Assembly: GCA_000752215.1 (NCBI GenBank)
Contig: CCFG01000017.1
Coordinates: 744,001-808,000, forward strand
Origin: a bacterium MS4
Lineage (GTDB): Bacteria > Bacillota > Clostridia > Oscillospirales > Acutalibacteraceae
Reading direction: 5' to 3'
Length of the DNA: 64,000 nucleotides
The position numbers and the translations under genes are program-made. Below the pieces are notes generated by a model. That model was not told where the DNA came from and did no database searches. It worked only from the letters and a program-made list of their open reading frames with translations. Position 1 is the first letter of the stretch. Each line of letters begins with the position of its first letter. This document shows positions 42,480-50,189 of the stretch, in pieces.

Positions 42480-43600
42480 CCCTTGAAGAAATCAGACAGG
42501 AAATAGACCGGATCGATAAGGAGCTTCTTCCGCTGTTCGTCCGTCGCATGGACTGCGCGAAGCAGGTCGCCGCCGTCAAACAGGAGCAGAAGCTTCCGGT
42601 GTTCAACGGCGGGCGCGAGCAGGAAATTCTGGACCGCATCGTTCGTCAGGCCGGGGAATACGGCGGCGAAGCACGGCTCCTTTATTCCGGCATGATGGAT
42701 ATGAGCCGGGCGCTGCAGTACAACCTGCTCGGCGGGGGCGGAGAACTGCGGGAAACCATCCGCCAAGCCGGCGCCGCGCCGGAAAAGGCGGAAAAGATCG
42801 CCTGCCTTGGGGAAAACGGTTCCTTTTCCCACGAGGCGCTCAGCCTGCTGTACCCCAAAGCGGCTCCCCAGTTTTATCAGGGCTTCGGCGGGATTTTCTC
42901 GGCCGTCGCCAACGGGCAGGCGGACCTGGGAATCCTCCCGGTGGAAAACTCCTCCGCCGGTTCGGTCAGCGAGGTTTACGACCTCATTCTGAAATACCGG
43001 TTCTGTATTGTCAACGCGGCGACTCTGCACGTTCACCACTGTCTGGCGGCGGCCAAAAAAGTGGACGTCCGCACCATCGGCACGGTGTACTCCCACCCGC
43101 AGGCGCTGTCCCAGTGCTCGGAGTATATCACCAGAAACGATCTGCGCCCCCTGCCGTGCTCCAACACGGCCTCGGCCGCACAGATGGTCGCACAGCGGCA
43201 AGAGGCCGGGATCGCCGCCATCTGCTCCGAGCACGCGGCGAACGAATACAAGCTGCACATTCTGGAAAGGGATATCCAGAACAGCTCCAACAACTGTACG
43301 CGGTTTATCGTCATCAGCCGCAGCCTGTTTATCCCGGACCGCGCCCGGAAAATCAGCCTGTGCTTTTCGCTTCTCCACAAAACCGGCACGCTTTACAGTG
43401 TGCTCGCGCGCTTTGCAGCGCTCGGGCTGAACCTGACAAAAATAGAGAGCCGCCCGATTCAGGATAAAAATTTTGAATACGATTTTTATCTTGATTTTAC
43501 CGGCAATGTGCGGGAGGACGCGACGCTGAATCTGATCTGTTCGCTTTACGACGAGCTTCCCCGTTTCTCCTTTTTGGGAAACTACACGGAAAATGAATAA
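42476..43600 (+). CDS. pheA: Bifunctional chorismate mutase / prephenate dehydratase
   Basis: A 374-residue P-protein for phenylalanine synthesis. Residues 1 to about 85 are an AroQ chorismate mutase (EEIRQEIDRIDKELLPLFVRRM), about 105-280 the dehydratase (CLGENGSFSHEAL, ILPVENSSAGSVSEVYDL, and NNCTRFIVI containing the TRF motif), and the end an ACT domain (LLHKTGTLYSVLARFAALGLNLTKIESRP) for Phe feedback. The ATG at 42476 has GGAGG upstream and overlaps the aroC stop codon. It is the last gene of the aro operon, ahead of a strong terminator. Confidence 0.95.
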   Translation: MTLEEIRQEIDRIDKELLPLFVRRMDCAKQVAAVKQEQKLPVFNGGREQEILDRIVRQAGEYGGEARLLYSGMMDMSRALQYNLLGGGGELRETIRQAGAAPEKAEKIACLGENGSFSHEALSLLYPKAAPQFYQGFGGIFSAVANGQADLGILPVENSSAGSVSEVYDLILKYRFCIVNAATLHVHHCLAAAKKVDVRTIGTVYSHPQALSQCSEYITRNDLRPLPCSNTASAAQMVAQRQEAGIAAICSEHAANEYKLHILERDIQNSSNNCTRFIVISRSLFIPDRARKISLCFSLLHKTGTLYSVLARFAALGLNLTKIESRPIQDKNFEYDFYLDFTGNVREDATLNLICSLYDELPRFSFLGNYTENE

Positions 43601-43615
43601 CCTTGCCGATAGAAA

Positions 43616-43655
43616 GAACCCGCCGGGCTTTTCAGTCCGGCGGGTTCTCTTTTCT
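43616..43655. terminator. Bidirectional terminator after pheA
   Basis: GAACCCGCCGG (43616-43626) and CCGGCGGGTTC (43637-43647) form the stem with a 10-nt loop, and TCTTTTCT follows rightward. It also overlaps the 3-prime end of the small Cys-rich gene on the minus strand, so it serves both. Confidence 0.85.
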
Positions 43656-43808
43656 GTTCCTCGTACGCCTGACGCGCGGCTCGCGCTTGCAGTACGGCGG
43701 ATGTTTTTTATGGCTTTGATGATGCTCGAGACACTCGGCGCATTTTCCATGGCGCTCACAGTTGATTCTCGGACAACTGCAGGTGTCCGTCCCGTTTTCC
43801 AGTAGCAT
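43632..43808 (-). CDS. Small Cys-rich protein
   Basis: A 58-residue protein with a strong GGCGGAGGAG before the ATG at 43808. The pattern CSCPRINCERHGKCAEC and then LEHH...PPYC (Cys10, 12, 17, 23, 26, 40 with His20, His29, His30) is a small zinc-ribbon-like family recurrent in Clostridia, of unknown function. The C-terminal tail is very basic (REPRVRRTRNRKENPP). Its last codons are part of the terminator hairpin shared with pheA. It follows the XRE regulator gene by 21 bp. Metal binding is inferred; there is no other evidence of role. Confidence 0.7.
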   Translation of the reverse strand: MLLENGTDTCSCPRINCERHGKCAECLEHHQSHKKHPPYCKREPRVRRTRNRKENPPD

Positions 43809-43829
43809 ATTTTCTCCTCCGCCGCTTTC

Positions 43830-44048
43830 TCACAGACGCTCATCCTCTGGATTCGCAACATATAGAGCGATATCCTGAACCCTGCAATCCAGAATGCGGC
43901 ACAAATCATTGATTGTAACGGTCGAAAGCGGCTGATTGCGGCGCAGACGCGTCAGCGTACTGCTGCTGATATGATGACTTTTGATCAGGGCATAAGTAGT
44001 AACGCCCCGCTTTTTCAGCGTTTCCCAAAACGGAGTATACAAAATCAT
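43830..44048 (-). CDS. XRE-family helix-turn-helix regulator
   Basis: A 72-residue protein that is one HTH domain: FWETLKKRGVTTYALIKSHHISSSTLTRLRRNQPLSTVTINDLCRILDCRVQDIALYV. The recognition helix is near residues 29-38. Its ATG overlaps the prmA stop codon (ATGA), so it is expressed with prmA. No ligand domain is present. Target unknown. Confidence 0.82.
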   Translation of the reverse strand: MILYTPFWETLKKRGVTTYALIKSHHISSSTLTRLRRNQPLSTVTINDLCRILDCRVQDIALYVANPEDERL

Positions 44049-44971
44049 TTCGGCAATCTCCGTTTGGCCGCAAGGGCGACCCAGCCCTTTTCGGTTCTGC
44101 GGCTGACGATTGTAAACTTTTTCTCCACCTCGTCCAGAACGTCCTGCTCACGAGTGTCGATAATTCCGCTCATCAGATAAACCGTATCGGGATGCATAAA
44201 CCGCTCGATATCCTTTGTCAGCAGAATGATTACATCCGCGACGATGTTCGCGACCACGATGTTGTATTTTCCGCTGACCTTGTCGGTCAGGTCGCCGCAG
44301 ATGCCGGTAAAGCGGTCGGCCACCCGATTGATTTCGGCGTTCTGTTCGGCGGTCTTGACCGCAAGCGCGTCGATGTCCACGCCGACGGCCTTTTGCGCGC
44401 CCAGAAGCAGGGCCGCGACGGAGAGGATACCACTTCCGCAGCCGACGTCCAGCACCTCGCAGCCGGGCGTGACGCTTTCTTCCAGCAGCTCCATGCACAG
44501 GCGCGTCGTTTCGTGGGTACCGGTGCCAAACGCCAGCCCGGGCTCCAGATGGAGCACCTTACGGTCTCCGGCATCGTATTCCTCTTCCCAGGTGGGACGG
44601 ATCAAAAGCTTTTTGCCTACCGGAATCGGTTTAAAATATTTTTTCCAGTTGTTGATCCAGTCCTCTTCCACACAGTTTGCCGTGGTGATCGTATGCCGGA
44701 TGCCCTCCGCGTTGTAACGCTCGCTTAAAAAGGCGATGGCCTCTGCGGGGTTTTCCTCCGGGCTGATATAGACGTGCACCTTTGCCTTTGAGCGATCCTT
44801 TTTCAGCAGATCCTCGTCGATCAGGTCGATGTGCGCGATTTCCTCCACCTCTTCACACAGGTGCGAATAATCCTCAATATAAATTCCGTACGGCACCACC
44901 ATCTGGGCAATGTCCCCGGCTCTGTCAATCTCCTTTGCGTCCACCTCTGCCGTTACTTCCGTCCAGTCCAT
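44045..44971 (-). CDS. prmA: Ribosomal protein L11 methyltransferase
   Basis: A 308-residue SAM-dependent methyltransferase that modifies L11. The N-terminal L11-recognition domain (residues 1 to about 110) precedes the Rossmann domain with EPGLAFGTGTHETTRLCMELLE near residue 145, VLDVGCGSGILSVAALLLGA near 178, VGVDIDALAVKTAEQNAEIN near 202, and NIVVANIVADVI near 241. It heads a three-gene unit with the XRE regulator and the Cys-rich protein. A TATAAT -10 is at 45040-45045, without a good -35. Confidence 0.93.
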   Translation of the reverse strand: MDWTEVTAEVDAKEIDRAGDIAQMVVPYGIYIEDYSHLCEEVEEIAHIDLIDEDLLKKDRSKAKVHVYISPEENPAEAIAFLSERYNAEGIRHTITTANCVEEDWINNWKKYFKPIPVGKKLLIRPTWEEEYDAGDRKVLHLEPGLAFGTGTHETTRLCMELLEESVTPGCEVLDVGCGSGILSVAALLLGAQKAVGVDIDALAVKTAEQNAEINRVADRFTGICGDLTDKVSGKYNIVVANIVADVIILLTKDIERFMHPDTVYLMSGIIDTREQDVLDEVEKKFTIVSRRTEKGWVALAAKRRLPK

Positions 44972-45039
44972 TTTTTCCTCCTGAAGCCTTATTCTGCAGC
45001 AAACCGGGGAAGCAAAGCTTTCCCGGCTGTTTCCTTTTC

Positions 45040-45045
45040 ATTATA
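45040..45045 (-). promoter_or_regulatory. -10 element upstream of prmA
   Basis: TATAAT on the minus strand, 69 bp before the prmA start. No convincing -35 at 16-18 bp. Confidence 0.45.
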
Positions 45046-45070
45046 ACCCAGAATTCTGAAAATTTATAGA

Positions 45071-45098
45071 CTTATTTTGCAGGGCACGCGAATACATT
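45071..45098 (+). promoter_or_regulatory. Possible sigma-E promoter of the SpoVB-like gene
   Basis: AATACATT (45091-45098) matches the known sigma-E -10 consensus CATACANT at seven of eight positions, and CTTATTT lies 13 bp upstream in place of the -35. No sigma-A hexamers fit better. Weak, since it rests on a short pattern. Confidence 0.3.
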
Positions 45099-45131
45099 TG
45101 ATTAATGAAGTTTATTAAAGGTGTTAATCGA

Positions 45132-46505
45132 ATGAAAAAGCGCGTCTTTTACCTGAATGCGGTCATCCTGACCGCCAGCAGCGTCCTTCTGCGGCTGAGC
45201 AACCTCTGGTTCCGGGTGTTCATCTGCTCAAAAATCGGCGCGTCCGGCATGGGCCTGTATCAGCTGATTCTGTCGGTCTTTATTCTGGGCATCACCCTGA
45301 GCACCTCGGGCGTGGGCCTTGCCGTCACGCGCCTTGTGGCGGAAGGGCGCGGCACCAGGGACAGTATCCGGCGCTGTGTCTGCTACGCGCTTGTTTTGAG
45401 CCTGGTGGCAGCGGGGGCGCTATTTAACTGTGCGGATTTTATTTCCGTACATTTTATCGGCGACGCCGTCGCAGCGGCGCCGCTGCGGATTCTGGCGCCA
45501 AGCCTTCCCCTGATTGCGATCGGCGCCTGCCTGAAAGGTTATTTCCTTGCCATCCGCAACACGATCGTTCCCGCGTGCGGCGAGTGGCTGGAGCAGTTTG
45601 TCACCATCGGCGCTTCCATTTTCCTGTTCACCCGGCTCGCCGCACCGCTGGAGGCGCTGATGCTCGGCTCCACCATAGGCGAGGTCTTTTCCTGCGCGTA
45701 TATCGTCGTGCTGTATCTGATCTTCGCCGGCCGGCGCGGCCTTTCCAAAGCGAAAAGCAGCGGCGTTTTCCAAAGCGTCGTTCATATTGCGGCCCCGGTC
45801 CTGTTCGGTTCCTTTTTCCGCGGGCTACTGAGCAGCACCGAAAACATCCTCATTCCCCGCGGGCTGAGAAAATACGGCGCCGGGGACAGCGGCGCGCTGG
45901 CGCAGTACGGGACCATGCAGGGCATGGTGATGCCGATTCTGTATTTCCCCTCCGCCTTTCTCGCCGCCCTGTCCATGCTGCTGATTCCCGAAATGGCGGA
46001 GGCCAACGCGGGCGGAAAACGGGCGACGATTCAGAGATCGGTTGAAAAGGCGATGCGCTTTACCCTCACCTTTTCCTTTCTGATGACCTCGGTCCTCATC
46101 GTATTCGCGGACAGTATCGGAATGGCGTTTTATAAAAGCACACAGGTGGGAAATATTCTGCGTATTATGGCGCCGATTCTTCCGCTGATGTACCTTGACA
46201 GCGTGGTGGACGGAATGCTCAAGGGCCTTGACCAGCAGCTGTATTCCCTCAAATACAATTTCAGCGACTCGGTGATGCGCGTCCTCCTGATCGCGGGGCT
46301 GGTACCGATTTTTGGCATCCGGGCCTATATCGCCATCCTTTTTATGAGCGAGATTTACAACGCTTCCCTGAGCATCAACCGGCTGCTGAAGGTAACCGCC
46401 ATAGAGGTGGATGTGGTAAGCTGGATTCTTACTCCGGCGGTTCTGGCCGCCCTATTGTATTATTTGCTGCTTTTGCTTCAAAAAGCCCTTTGTTTTGCAG
46501 TTTGA
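45132..46505 (+). CDS. SpoVB-like oligosaccharide flippase (MOP superfamily)
   Basis: A 457-residue polytopic membrane protein with about 14 hydrophobic segments. The start FYLNAVILTASSVLLRLSNLWFRVFICSKIGASGMGLYQLILSVF is typical of SpoVB/MATE-like lipid-linked oligosaccharide flippases, and YFPSAFLAALSMLLIPEMAEA is near residue 273. In Bacillus, SpoVB is needed for spore cortex synthesis; close paralogues (YtgP/MurJ-type) act in vegetative wall synthesis, so the exact role is uncertain. The ATG at 45132 has AAAGGTG 8 nt upstream; the ATG at 45105 has no site. Divergent from prmA. Confidence 0.8.
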   Translation: MKKRVFYLNAVILTASSVLLRLSNLWFRVFICSKIGASGMGLYQLILSVFILGITLSTSGVGLAVTRLVAEGRGTRDSIRRCVCYALVLSLVAAGALFNCADFISVHFIGDAVAAAPLRILAPSLPLIAIGACLKGYFLAIRNTIVPACGEWLEQFVTIGASIFLFTRLAAPLEALMLGSTIGEVFSCAYIVVLYLIFAGRRGLSKAKSSGVFQSVVHIAAPVLFGSFFRGLLSSTENILIPRGLRKYGAGDSGALAQYGTMQGMVMPILYFPSAFLAALSMLLIPEMAEANAGGKRATIQRSVEKAMRFTLTFSFLMTSVLIVFADSIGMAFYKSTQVGNILRIMAPILPLMYLDSVVDGMLKGLDQQLYSLKYNFSDSVMRVLLIAGLVPIFGIRAYIAILFMSEIYNASLSINRLLKVTAIEVDVVSWILTPAVLAALLYYLLLLLQKALCFAV

Positions 46506-46530
46506 CAAATGGATGGTAAACAGTTAAACT
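46502..46530 (+). promoter_or_regulatory. Promoter upstream of the MITE-like element and CmpB-like gene
   Basis: TTGACA (46502-46507), a 17-bp spacer and TAAACT lie at the end of the flippase gene. Transcripts starting here would contain the whole 102-bp repeat in the 5-prime leader of the next gene. Confidence 0.5.
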
Positions 46531-46543
46531 TATACCTATTATC

Positions 46544-46645
46544 TATAGCAATTCCATTTCAGTTTGCGAGACAAAACACGTTTCTCCCCCGCCTTCGGCG
46601 GGGGAGAAACGCAGCCTTGTTACAGAATCAACTGGAAATGCTATA
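46544..46645. mobile_element. MITE-like element, copy 1
   Basis: A 102-bp element with terminal inverted repeats TATAGCA...TGCTATA, extended as TATAGCAATTCCATTTCAG on the left and TATAGCATTTCCAGTTG on the right (reverse complement). The centre is a perfect 15-bp stem (CGTTTCTCCCCCGCC/GGCGGGGGAGAAACG) with a TTC loop. It is about 85 percent like the copy at 53459-53562. It has no coding capacity. A flanking target-site duplication is not clear. Confidence 0.7.
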
Positions 46646-46667
46646 TGCTGCAAAATGAGGGAGAAAA

Positions 46668-47486
46668 ATGGATAATCTCTGGATCTTGTTTCTCGTTTTT
46701 ACCGTATACAGTTTTCTCGGCTGGCTGACCGAAAGTATTTTCTGTTCCGTCCCCGCCGGTAAATTCATCAACCGCGGATTTCTGAACGGACCGTTCTGCC
46801 CGATTTACGGCATAGGCGGTGTGGTCGTCGTGTCCGCCCTGACGCCCTTTAAGGAAAATCTTGTCGTCCTTTATCTGGCCGGAGTCATCATAACGACCCT
46901 GCTGGAATATGGGACTGGCTTCGCCCTTGAAAAAGTATTCCGTACAAAATACTGGGACTACTCCACCCATCGATATAATTTCCAGGGCAGGATCTGCCTT
47001 GAAAATTCGCTGCTGTTCGGCGTGATGTGTGTGGTCGGCATCCTTTTCATCCACCCGACGCTCCTGGATCTGCTGGAATCCATTCCCGAAACGGTTCTGC
47101 CCTGGGTGGCCGGTATTTTCGTGCTGTACTTTGTCTGTGACGCCACTTTGTCCGTCTACACCACCTTCAAGCTGAACGGAAAGCTGGACGAAATGCAGCA
47201 GGTGCTGGATGAAATCAGAGAAAGGGCCGCCGCCTTTAAAGCGGATAAAATTGAAACCATGCAGTCCGCGCTGGCGTGCCTGATCGATGAGGAAACAAAG
47301 GTGGCTTATCAGAAAGCCCTGAGCGGGCTTTACGAAAAGAAGGATAACATTGAAGCGGACGTCAAGTGCCTTCAATGCCGCATTATCAGCGCGTTCCCAA
47401 CCATGAAATCCATGCGTTCCAATGAATCCCTGCAGAGAATGAGAGAAATCATCCGGGAAAAGACGAAGAATATCCGCCGCGGATAA
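46668..47486 (+). CDS. Putative ABC transporter-like membrane protein (CmpB/ABC type IV family)
   Basis: A 272-residue protein with about five membrane segments in residues 1-165 and a cytoplasmic helical tail (about 166-272). The start ILFLVFTVYSFLGWLTESIFCSVPAGKFINRGFLNGPFCPIYGIGG is the hallmark of the PF06541-type family, annotated as putative ABC transporter permease (CmpB), although no ATPase gene is linked here. The tail looks like a coiled coil (DEMQQVLDEIRERAAAFK). Function is not established. GAGGGAG is 5 nt before the ATG. The MITE-like element ends 22 bp upstream. Confidence 0.75.
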   Translation: MDNLWILFLVFTVYSFLGWLTESIFCSVPAGKFINRGFLNGPFCPIYGIGGVVVVSALTPFKENLVVLYLAGVIITTLLEYGTGFALEKVFRTKYWDYSTHRYNFQGRICLENSLLFGVMCVVGILFIHPTLLDLLESIPETVLPWVAGIFVLYFVCDATLSVYTTFKLNGKLDEMQQVLDEIRERAAAFKADKIETMQSALACLIDEETKVAYQKALSGLYEKKDNIEADVKCLQCRIISAFPTMKSMRSNESLQRMREIIREKTKNIRRG

Positions 47487-47493
47487 ATCAGTC

Positions 47494-47527
47494 AAAAGGC
47501 CACCGACGTATCGGCGGCCTTTTTCTT
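47494..47527. terminator. Bidirectional terminator between two convergent genes
   Basis: AAAGGCC-A-CCGA and TCGG-C-GGCCTTT form a stem with CGTA loop, with TTTTCTTT on the right and TTTTG on the left-going strand. It serves the CmpB-like gene and the DUF6773 gene. Confidence 0.85.
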
Positions 47528-47532
47528 TCACT

Positions 47533-47973
47533 TTATGAGTTTCTTTTTACAAAATGTTTTACTGCAAAGACCAGCGCGATGATCGACCACATCACCGTAC
47601 AGGCCAGAGTAAGCGGCCCCCCGCTCCCGCCCGTCCCGGCCGAAAACTGATAGGAGGACCTTACAAGCCCGTATCCCGCGACAATCACCGCAGCGGCAGC
47701 AGCCACAATGATCACCGCGGCCGTTTTGGCGGTGACCCGACGGGGAGTTTCCTTCGGGCCTACCAGCGCGTCGCCCCAGATGCAGCGGCAGATAAAATAT
47801 GTGCACCCGGCCAGCAATAGAATAAAGGTGTTCATCGGAGGCTCCATCCACACAAAGCCCAGTCCGCTGACAAACGTATCCATGAGGATTAAAAACGATA
47901 ACAGAACAAAGGACTGGTAACCGTACCGGTAGCGTCTGCTTTGCTGCAATTCGTCAAATTCAATTTTTTTCAT
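47533..47973 (-). CDS. DUF6773-like four-helix membrane protein
   Basis: A 146-residue protein with four membrane segments (about residues 17-37, 43-63, 83-105 and 119-139) and a start MKKIEFDELQQSRRYRYGYQSF. The family is often encoded right after a short XRE regulator in Firmicutes, as here. The ATG at 47973 is used because GGGAGG lies 9 nt upstream; the ATG at 47982 overlaps that site. It overlaps the end of the regulator gene by 14 bp. Function unknown. Confidence 0.7.
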   Translation of the reverse strand: MKKIEFDELQQSRRYRYGYQSFVLLSFLILMDTFVSGLGFVWMEPPMNTFILLLAGCTYFICRCIWGDALVGPKETPRRVTAKTAAVIIVAAAAAVIVAGYGLVRSSYQFSAGTGGSGGPLTLACTVMWSIIALVFAVKHFVKRNS

Positions 47974-48175
47974 GATCGTCATCCTCCCAAAATAGCTGAT
48001 CCAATGTTTTCCCCAAAACCCTGCATATGGAAATGCACAGGTTTACCGACGGATTATAATCCCCGTTTTCGATGGCATTTAAGGTCTGCCGTGTGACCCC
48101 GACCGCCTCTGCGACTTCCTTCTGCGACATATCCAGCGCGGCCCTTGCGGATTTCAGGCGAAGATTTTTGCCCAA
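47960..48175 (-). CDS. XRE-family regulator (YozG-like)
   Basis: A 71-residue HTH protein: NLRLKSARAALDMSQKEVAEAVGVTRQTLNAIENGDYNPSVNLCISICRVLGKTLDQLFWEDD. It belongs to the short XRE type paired with membrane proteins in Firmicutes. It has a consensus promoter with a palindrome in the spacer, which suggests autoregulation. AAAGGAGG precedes the ATG at 48175. It overlaps and is coupled to the DUF6773 gene. Confidence 0.88.
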   Translation of the reverse strand: MGKNLRLKSARAALDMSQKEVAEAVGVTRQTLNAIENGDYNPSVNLCISICRVLGKTLDQLFWEDDDHEKN

Positions 48176-48208
48176 CCGAAATTCCTCCTTTGCACTTGCG
48201 ATACACGC

Positions 48209-48237
48209 AGTATATCATATAATATACATGATGTCAA
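48209..48237 (-). promoter_or_regulatory. Promoter of the XRE/DUF6773 pair with spacer palindrome
   Basis: On the minus strand TTGACA, a 17-bp spacer and TATACT. The spacer holds ATCATGTA...TATATGAT, a near-palindrome that an XRE dimer could bind to block the promoter. Confidence 0.7.
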
Positions 48238-48335
48238 ATATATATTACACAATATCCAAAATTAATGACTTTATCGAGATCTGTGCTTCATCGGCGCACC
48301 GACGTTTTGCTGCCATAAGCTGTCAAGTCAGGATA

Positions 48336-48366
48336 CAAAAAGGGGCCTGCCGGAAAGCAGGTCCCT
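48336..48366 (-). terminator. Terminator downstream of ridA
   Basis: On the minus strand AGGGACCTGC and GCAGGCCCCT pair (one mismatch) and TTTTTG follows. It is 210 bp after ridA; the REP-like repeat at 48405-48575 lies between, perhaps inserted there. Confidence 0.65.
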
Positions 48367-48404
48367 AAGTGATCGATTCGTCATGCGACGTTTTTTTGGC
48401 TCCC

Positions 48405-48575
48405 TCTTTTTTTTGGGGGCGGACAGACAAAGGCAACTCCTTCCGTCGCGCCGAACGCGGACCTGCCGGTCAGGAAGCGCCTACAGCGATGCTTCCAATC
48501 GATTAAACATTAAATCGAAGCCAGGGATTAGGCCCTTTAGGCTCCCTCTTTGAGAGAGGCTGGCTCAACCAATTT
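48405..48575. repeat. REP-like intergenic repeat, short form
   Basis: About 170 bp related to 11185-11440. Shared are CTCCCTCTTTTTTTTGGGGG-type ends, CGCGCCGAACGCGGACC (48447-48463) and the right-hand CTCCCTCTTTGAGAGAGGCTGG (48543-48564). No gene is seen. It separates ridA from its terminator. Confidence 0.55.
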
Positions 48576-48577
48576 TT

Positions 48578-48952
48578 TTACTTCACCGCAATGACTTCGA
48601 CTTCCACCAGCACATTCTTGGGAAGCTGCTTCACGGCGACGCAGGAACGCGCGGGTTTGCCTATAAAGTATTTTTCATAGACAGCGTTGAAGGCTGCGAA
48701 ATCAGCCATATCCGCCAAAAAGCAGGTGGTTTTTACCGCGTTTGTAAAATCGGCGCCCGCCGCCTTTAACACCGCGGCGATATTATGCATGACCTGTTCG
48801 GACTGCACAGTGATGTCGCCCTCGGCGATTTCCCCGGTCGCGGGAATGATCGGAATCTGCCCGCTGAGGTATACGGTATTGCCCGCCTCAATTGCCTGGG
48901 AATACGGGCCGATAGCGGCCGGTGCGTCTTTTGTTGAAATAACCTGACTCAT
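48578..48952 (-). CDS. ridA: RidA family reactive-intermediate deaminase
   Basis: A 124-residue YjgF/RidA protein that hydrolyses 2-aminoacrylate and related enamine/imines made by PLP enzymes such as IlvA. Motifs: APAAIGPYSQAIEAGNTVYLSGQIP at residue 10 onward, the Arg/Glu active-site region KPARSCVAVKQLPKNVLVEVEVIA. The ATG at 48952 has GGAGG 8 nt upstream; the ATG at 48967 overlaps that site. It follows ilvA by 15 bp, which fits detoxification of the IlvA by-product. Confidence 0.93.
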   Translation of the reverse strand: MSQVISTKDAPAAIGPYSQAIEAGNTVYLSGQIPIIPATGEIAEGDITVQSEQVMHNIAAVLKAAGADFTNAVKTTCFLADMADFAAFNAVYEKYFIGKPARSCVAVKQLPKNVLVEVEVIAVK

Positions 48953-48967
48953 GTTAACTTCCTCCAT

Positions 48968-50167
48968 TTACATATTTCTGATGTGATATCCCGCATCGAC
49001 AATCGCCCTGCGGATCTGCTCCAGATGCTCACGGTTTCTGGTCTCCATGCGGATGTGCAGGTAGCAGTCGTTGATGCCGGTATTTTCCCCGCCGCGGTCG
49101 TGGTGGACACTGACCACATTGGCGCCCAGATCGGCAATAATCGCGGAAACATCCTTCAGCTGGCCCGGCTTATCGACCATGGCGATCACAAGGTCGCCCG
49201 AGCGCCCGGCTTTCAGCAGGCCGCGGCTGATGACGCGGGATAGGATGGTTACGTCGATATTGCCTCCCGACAATAAGCATACCACTTTTTTACCCTTCAC
49301 ATCAACCTTATTAAACATAGCGGCCGCAACGGCCACCGCGCCCGCCCCCTCGGCAATCAGCTTCTGCTGCTCGATCAGTGTGAGAATCGCGGTGGCGATC
49401 TCATCGTCCGTAACCGTAACCACCCCGTCGACATACTTGCTGCAAAGGTCAAAGGTCGTGTCCCCCGGACATTTTACCGCGATTCCGTCCGCAAAGGTAG
49501 AAACGCATTTCAGGGCCTCCACCTGTTTGTCGGCGAGCGCCTGCACCATGCTGGGCGCGCCGCTGGCCTGTACGCCGTACACCTTGCAGTTGGGGTTCAG
49601 CGACTTGACGGCGTAGGCAACGCCGGAAATCAGCCCGCCGCCGCCGACTGGGACGATCACCGCGTCCACGTCCGGCAGCTGATCCAGAATTTCCAGCCCG
49701 ATGGTCCCCTGGCCGGCGATCACCTGCGCGTCGTCAAACGGGTGGATAAAGGTCGCGCCGCTTTCCTCCCGCAGCTCGCAGGCCTTCTGATACGCGTCGT
49801 CGTAGACTCCCTTGACCAGACAGACCTCGGCCCCGTAGCTTTTGGTCGCCTCCACCTTGGAAATCGGCGCGCTGTCCGGGATGCAAATCAGCGACCGGAT
49901 TCCGTTTTTCGCGGCGGCAAGCGCCACGCCCTGCGCGTGGTTACCGGCGGAGCAGGCGATCACGCCCTTTGCCTTTTCCTCCTCGGTCAGCTGAGATATT
50001 TTGTAGTATGCGCCGCGCACCTTGAACGAACCGGTTATCTGAAGATTTTCGGTCTTCAGGTAAATCTGGCTTTCCGGATTGATGAGCGGTGCGTGAATCA
50101 ATGCCGTCTCGCGGATGACTCCCTTTAAAACATAGGCGGCGTGGTAAACCTGATCTAACGTCAACAA
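48968..50167 (-). CDS. ilvA: Threonine ammonia-lyase with one ACT domain (TTG start)
   Basis: A PLP enzyme that makes 2-oxobutyrate from threonine for isoleucine. PLP Lys in GSFKVRGAYYK near residue 49, the substrate loop CSAGNHAQGVA near 74, PVGGGGLISG near 175, and a single C-terminal ACT domain of about 75 residues (VDKPGQLKDVSAIIADLGANVVSV). The short form with one ACT resembles the catabolic/TdcB-like group, but the ilv context suggests biosynthesis. No ATG is near; the TTG at 50167 (8 nt after GGGGG) is preferred over a TTG at 50182, which lies inside that site. It follows ilvN. Confidence 0.9.
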   Translation of the reverse strand: MLTLDQVYHAAYVLKGVIRETALIHAPLINPESQIYLKTENLQITGSFKVRGAYYKISQLTEEEKAKGVIACSAGNHAQGVALAAAKNGIRSLICIPDSAPISKVEATKSYGAEVCLVKGVYDDAYQKACELREESGATFIHPFDDAQVIAGQGTIGLEILDQLPDVDAVIVPVGGGGLISGVAYAVKSLNPNCKVYGVQASGAPSMVQALADKQVEALKCVSTFADGIAVKCPGDTTFDLCSKYVDGVVTVTDDEIATAILTLIEQQKLIAEGAGAVAVAAAMFNKVDVKGKKVVCLLSGGNIDVTILSRVISRGLLKAGRSGDLVIAMVDKPGQLKDVSAIIADLGANVVSVHHDRGGENTGINDCYLHIRMETRNREHLEQIRRAIVDAGYHIRNM

Positions 50168-50189
50168 GCTGATATCCCCCAACGTATTA

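Noticed and set aside
45049-45063. A CodY-like box (AATTTTCAGAATTCT on the minus strand) near prmA
   Set aside because: Only the first eleven of fifteen positions match the consensus well, and prmA is not a usual CodY target.
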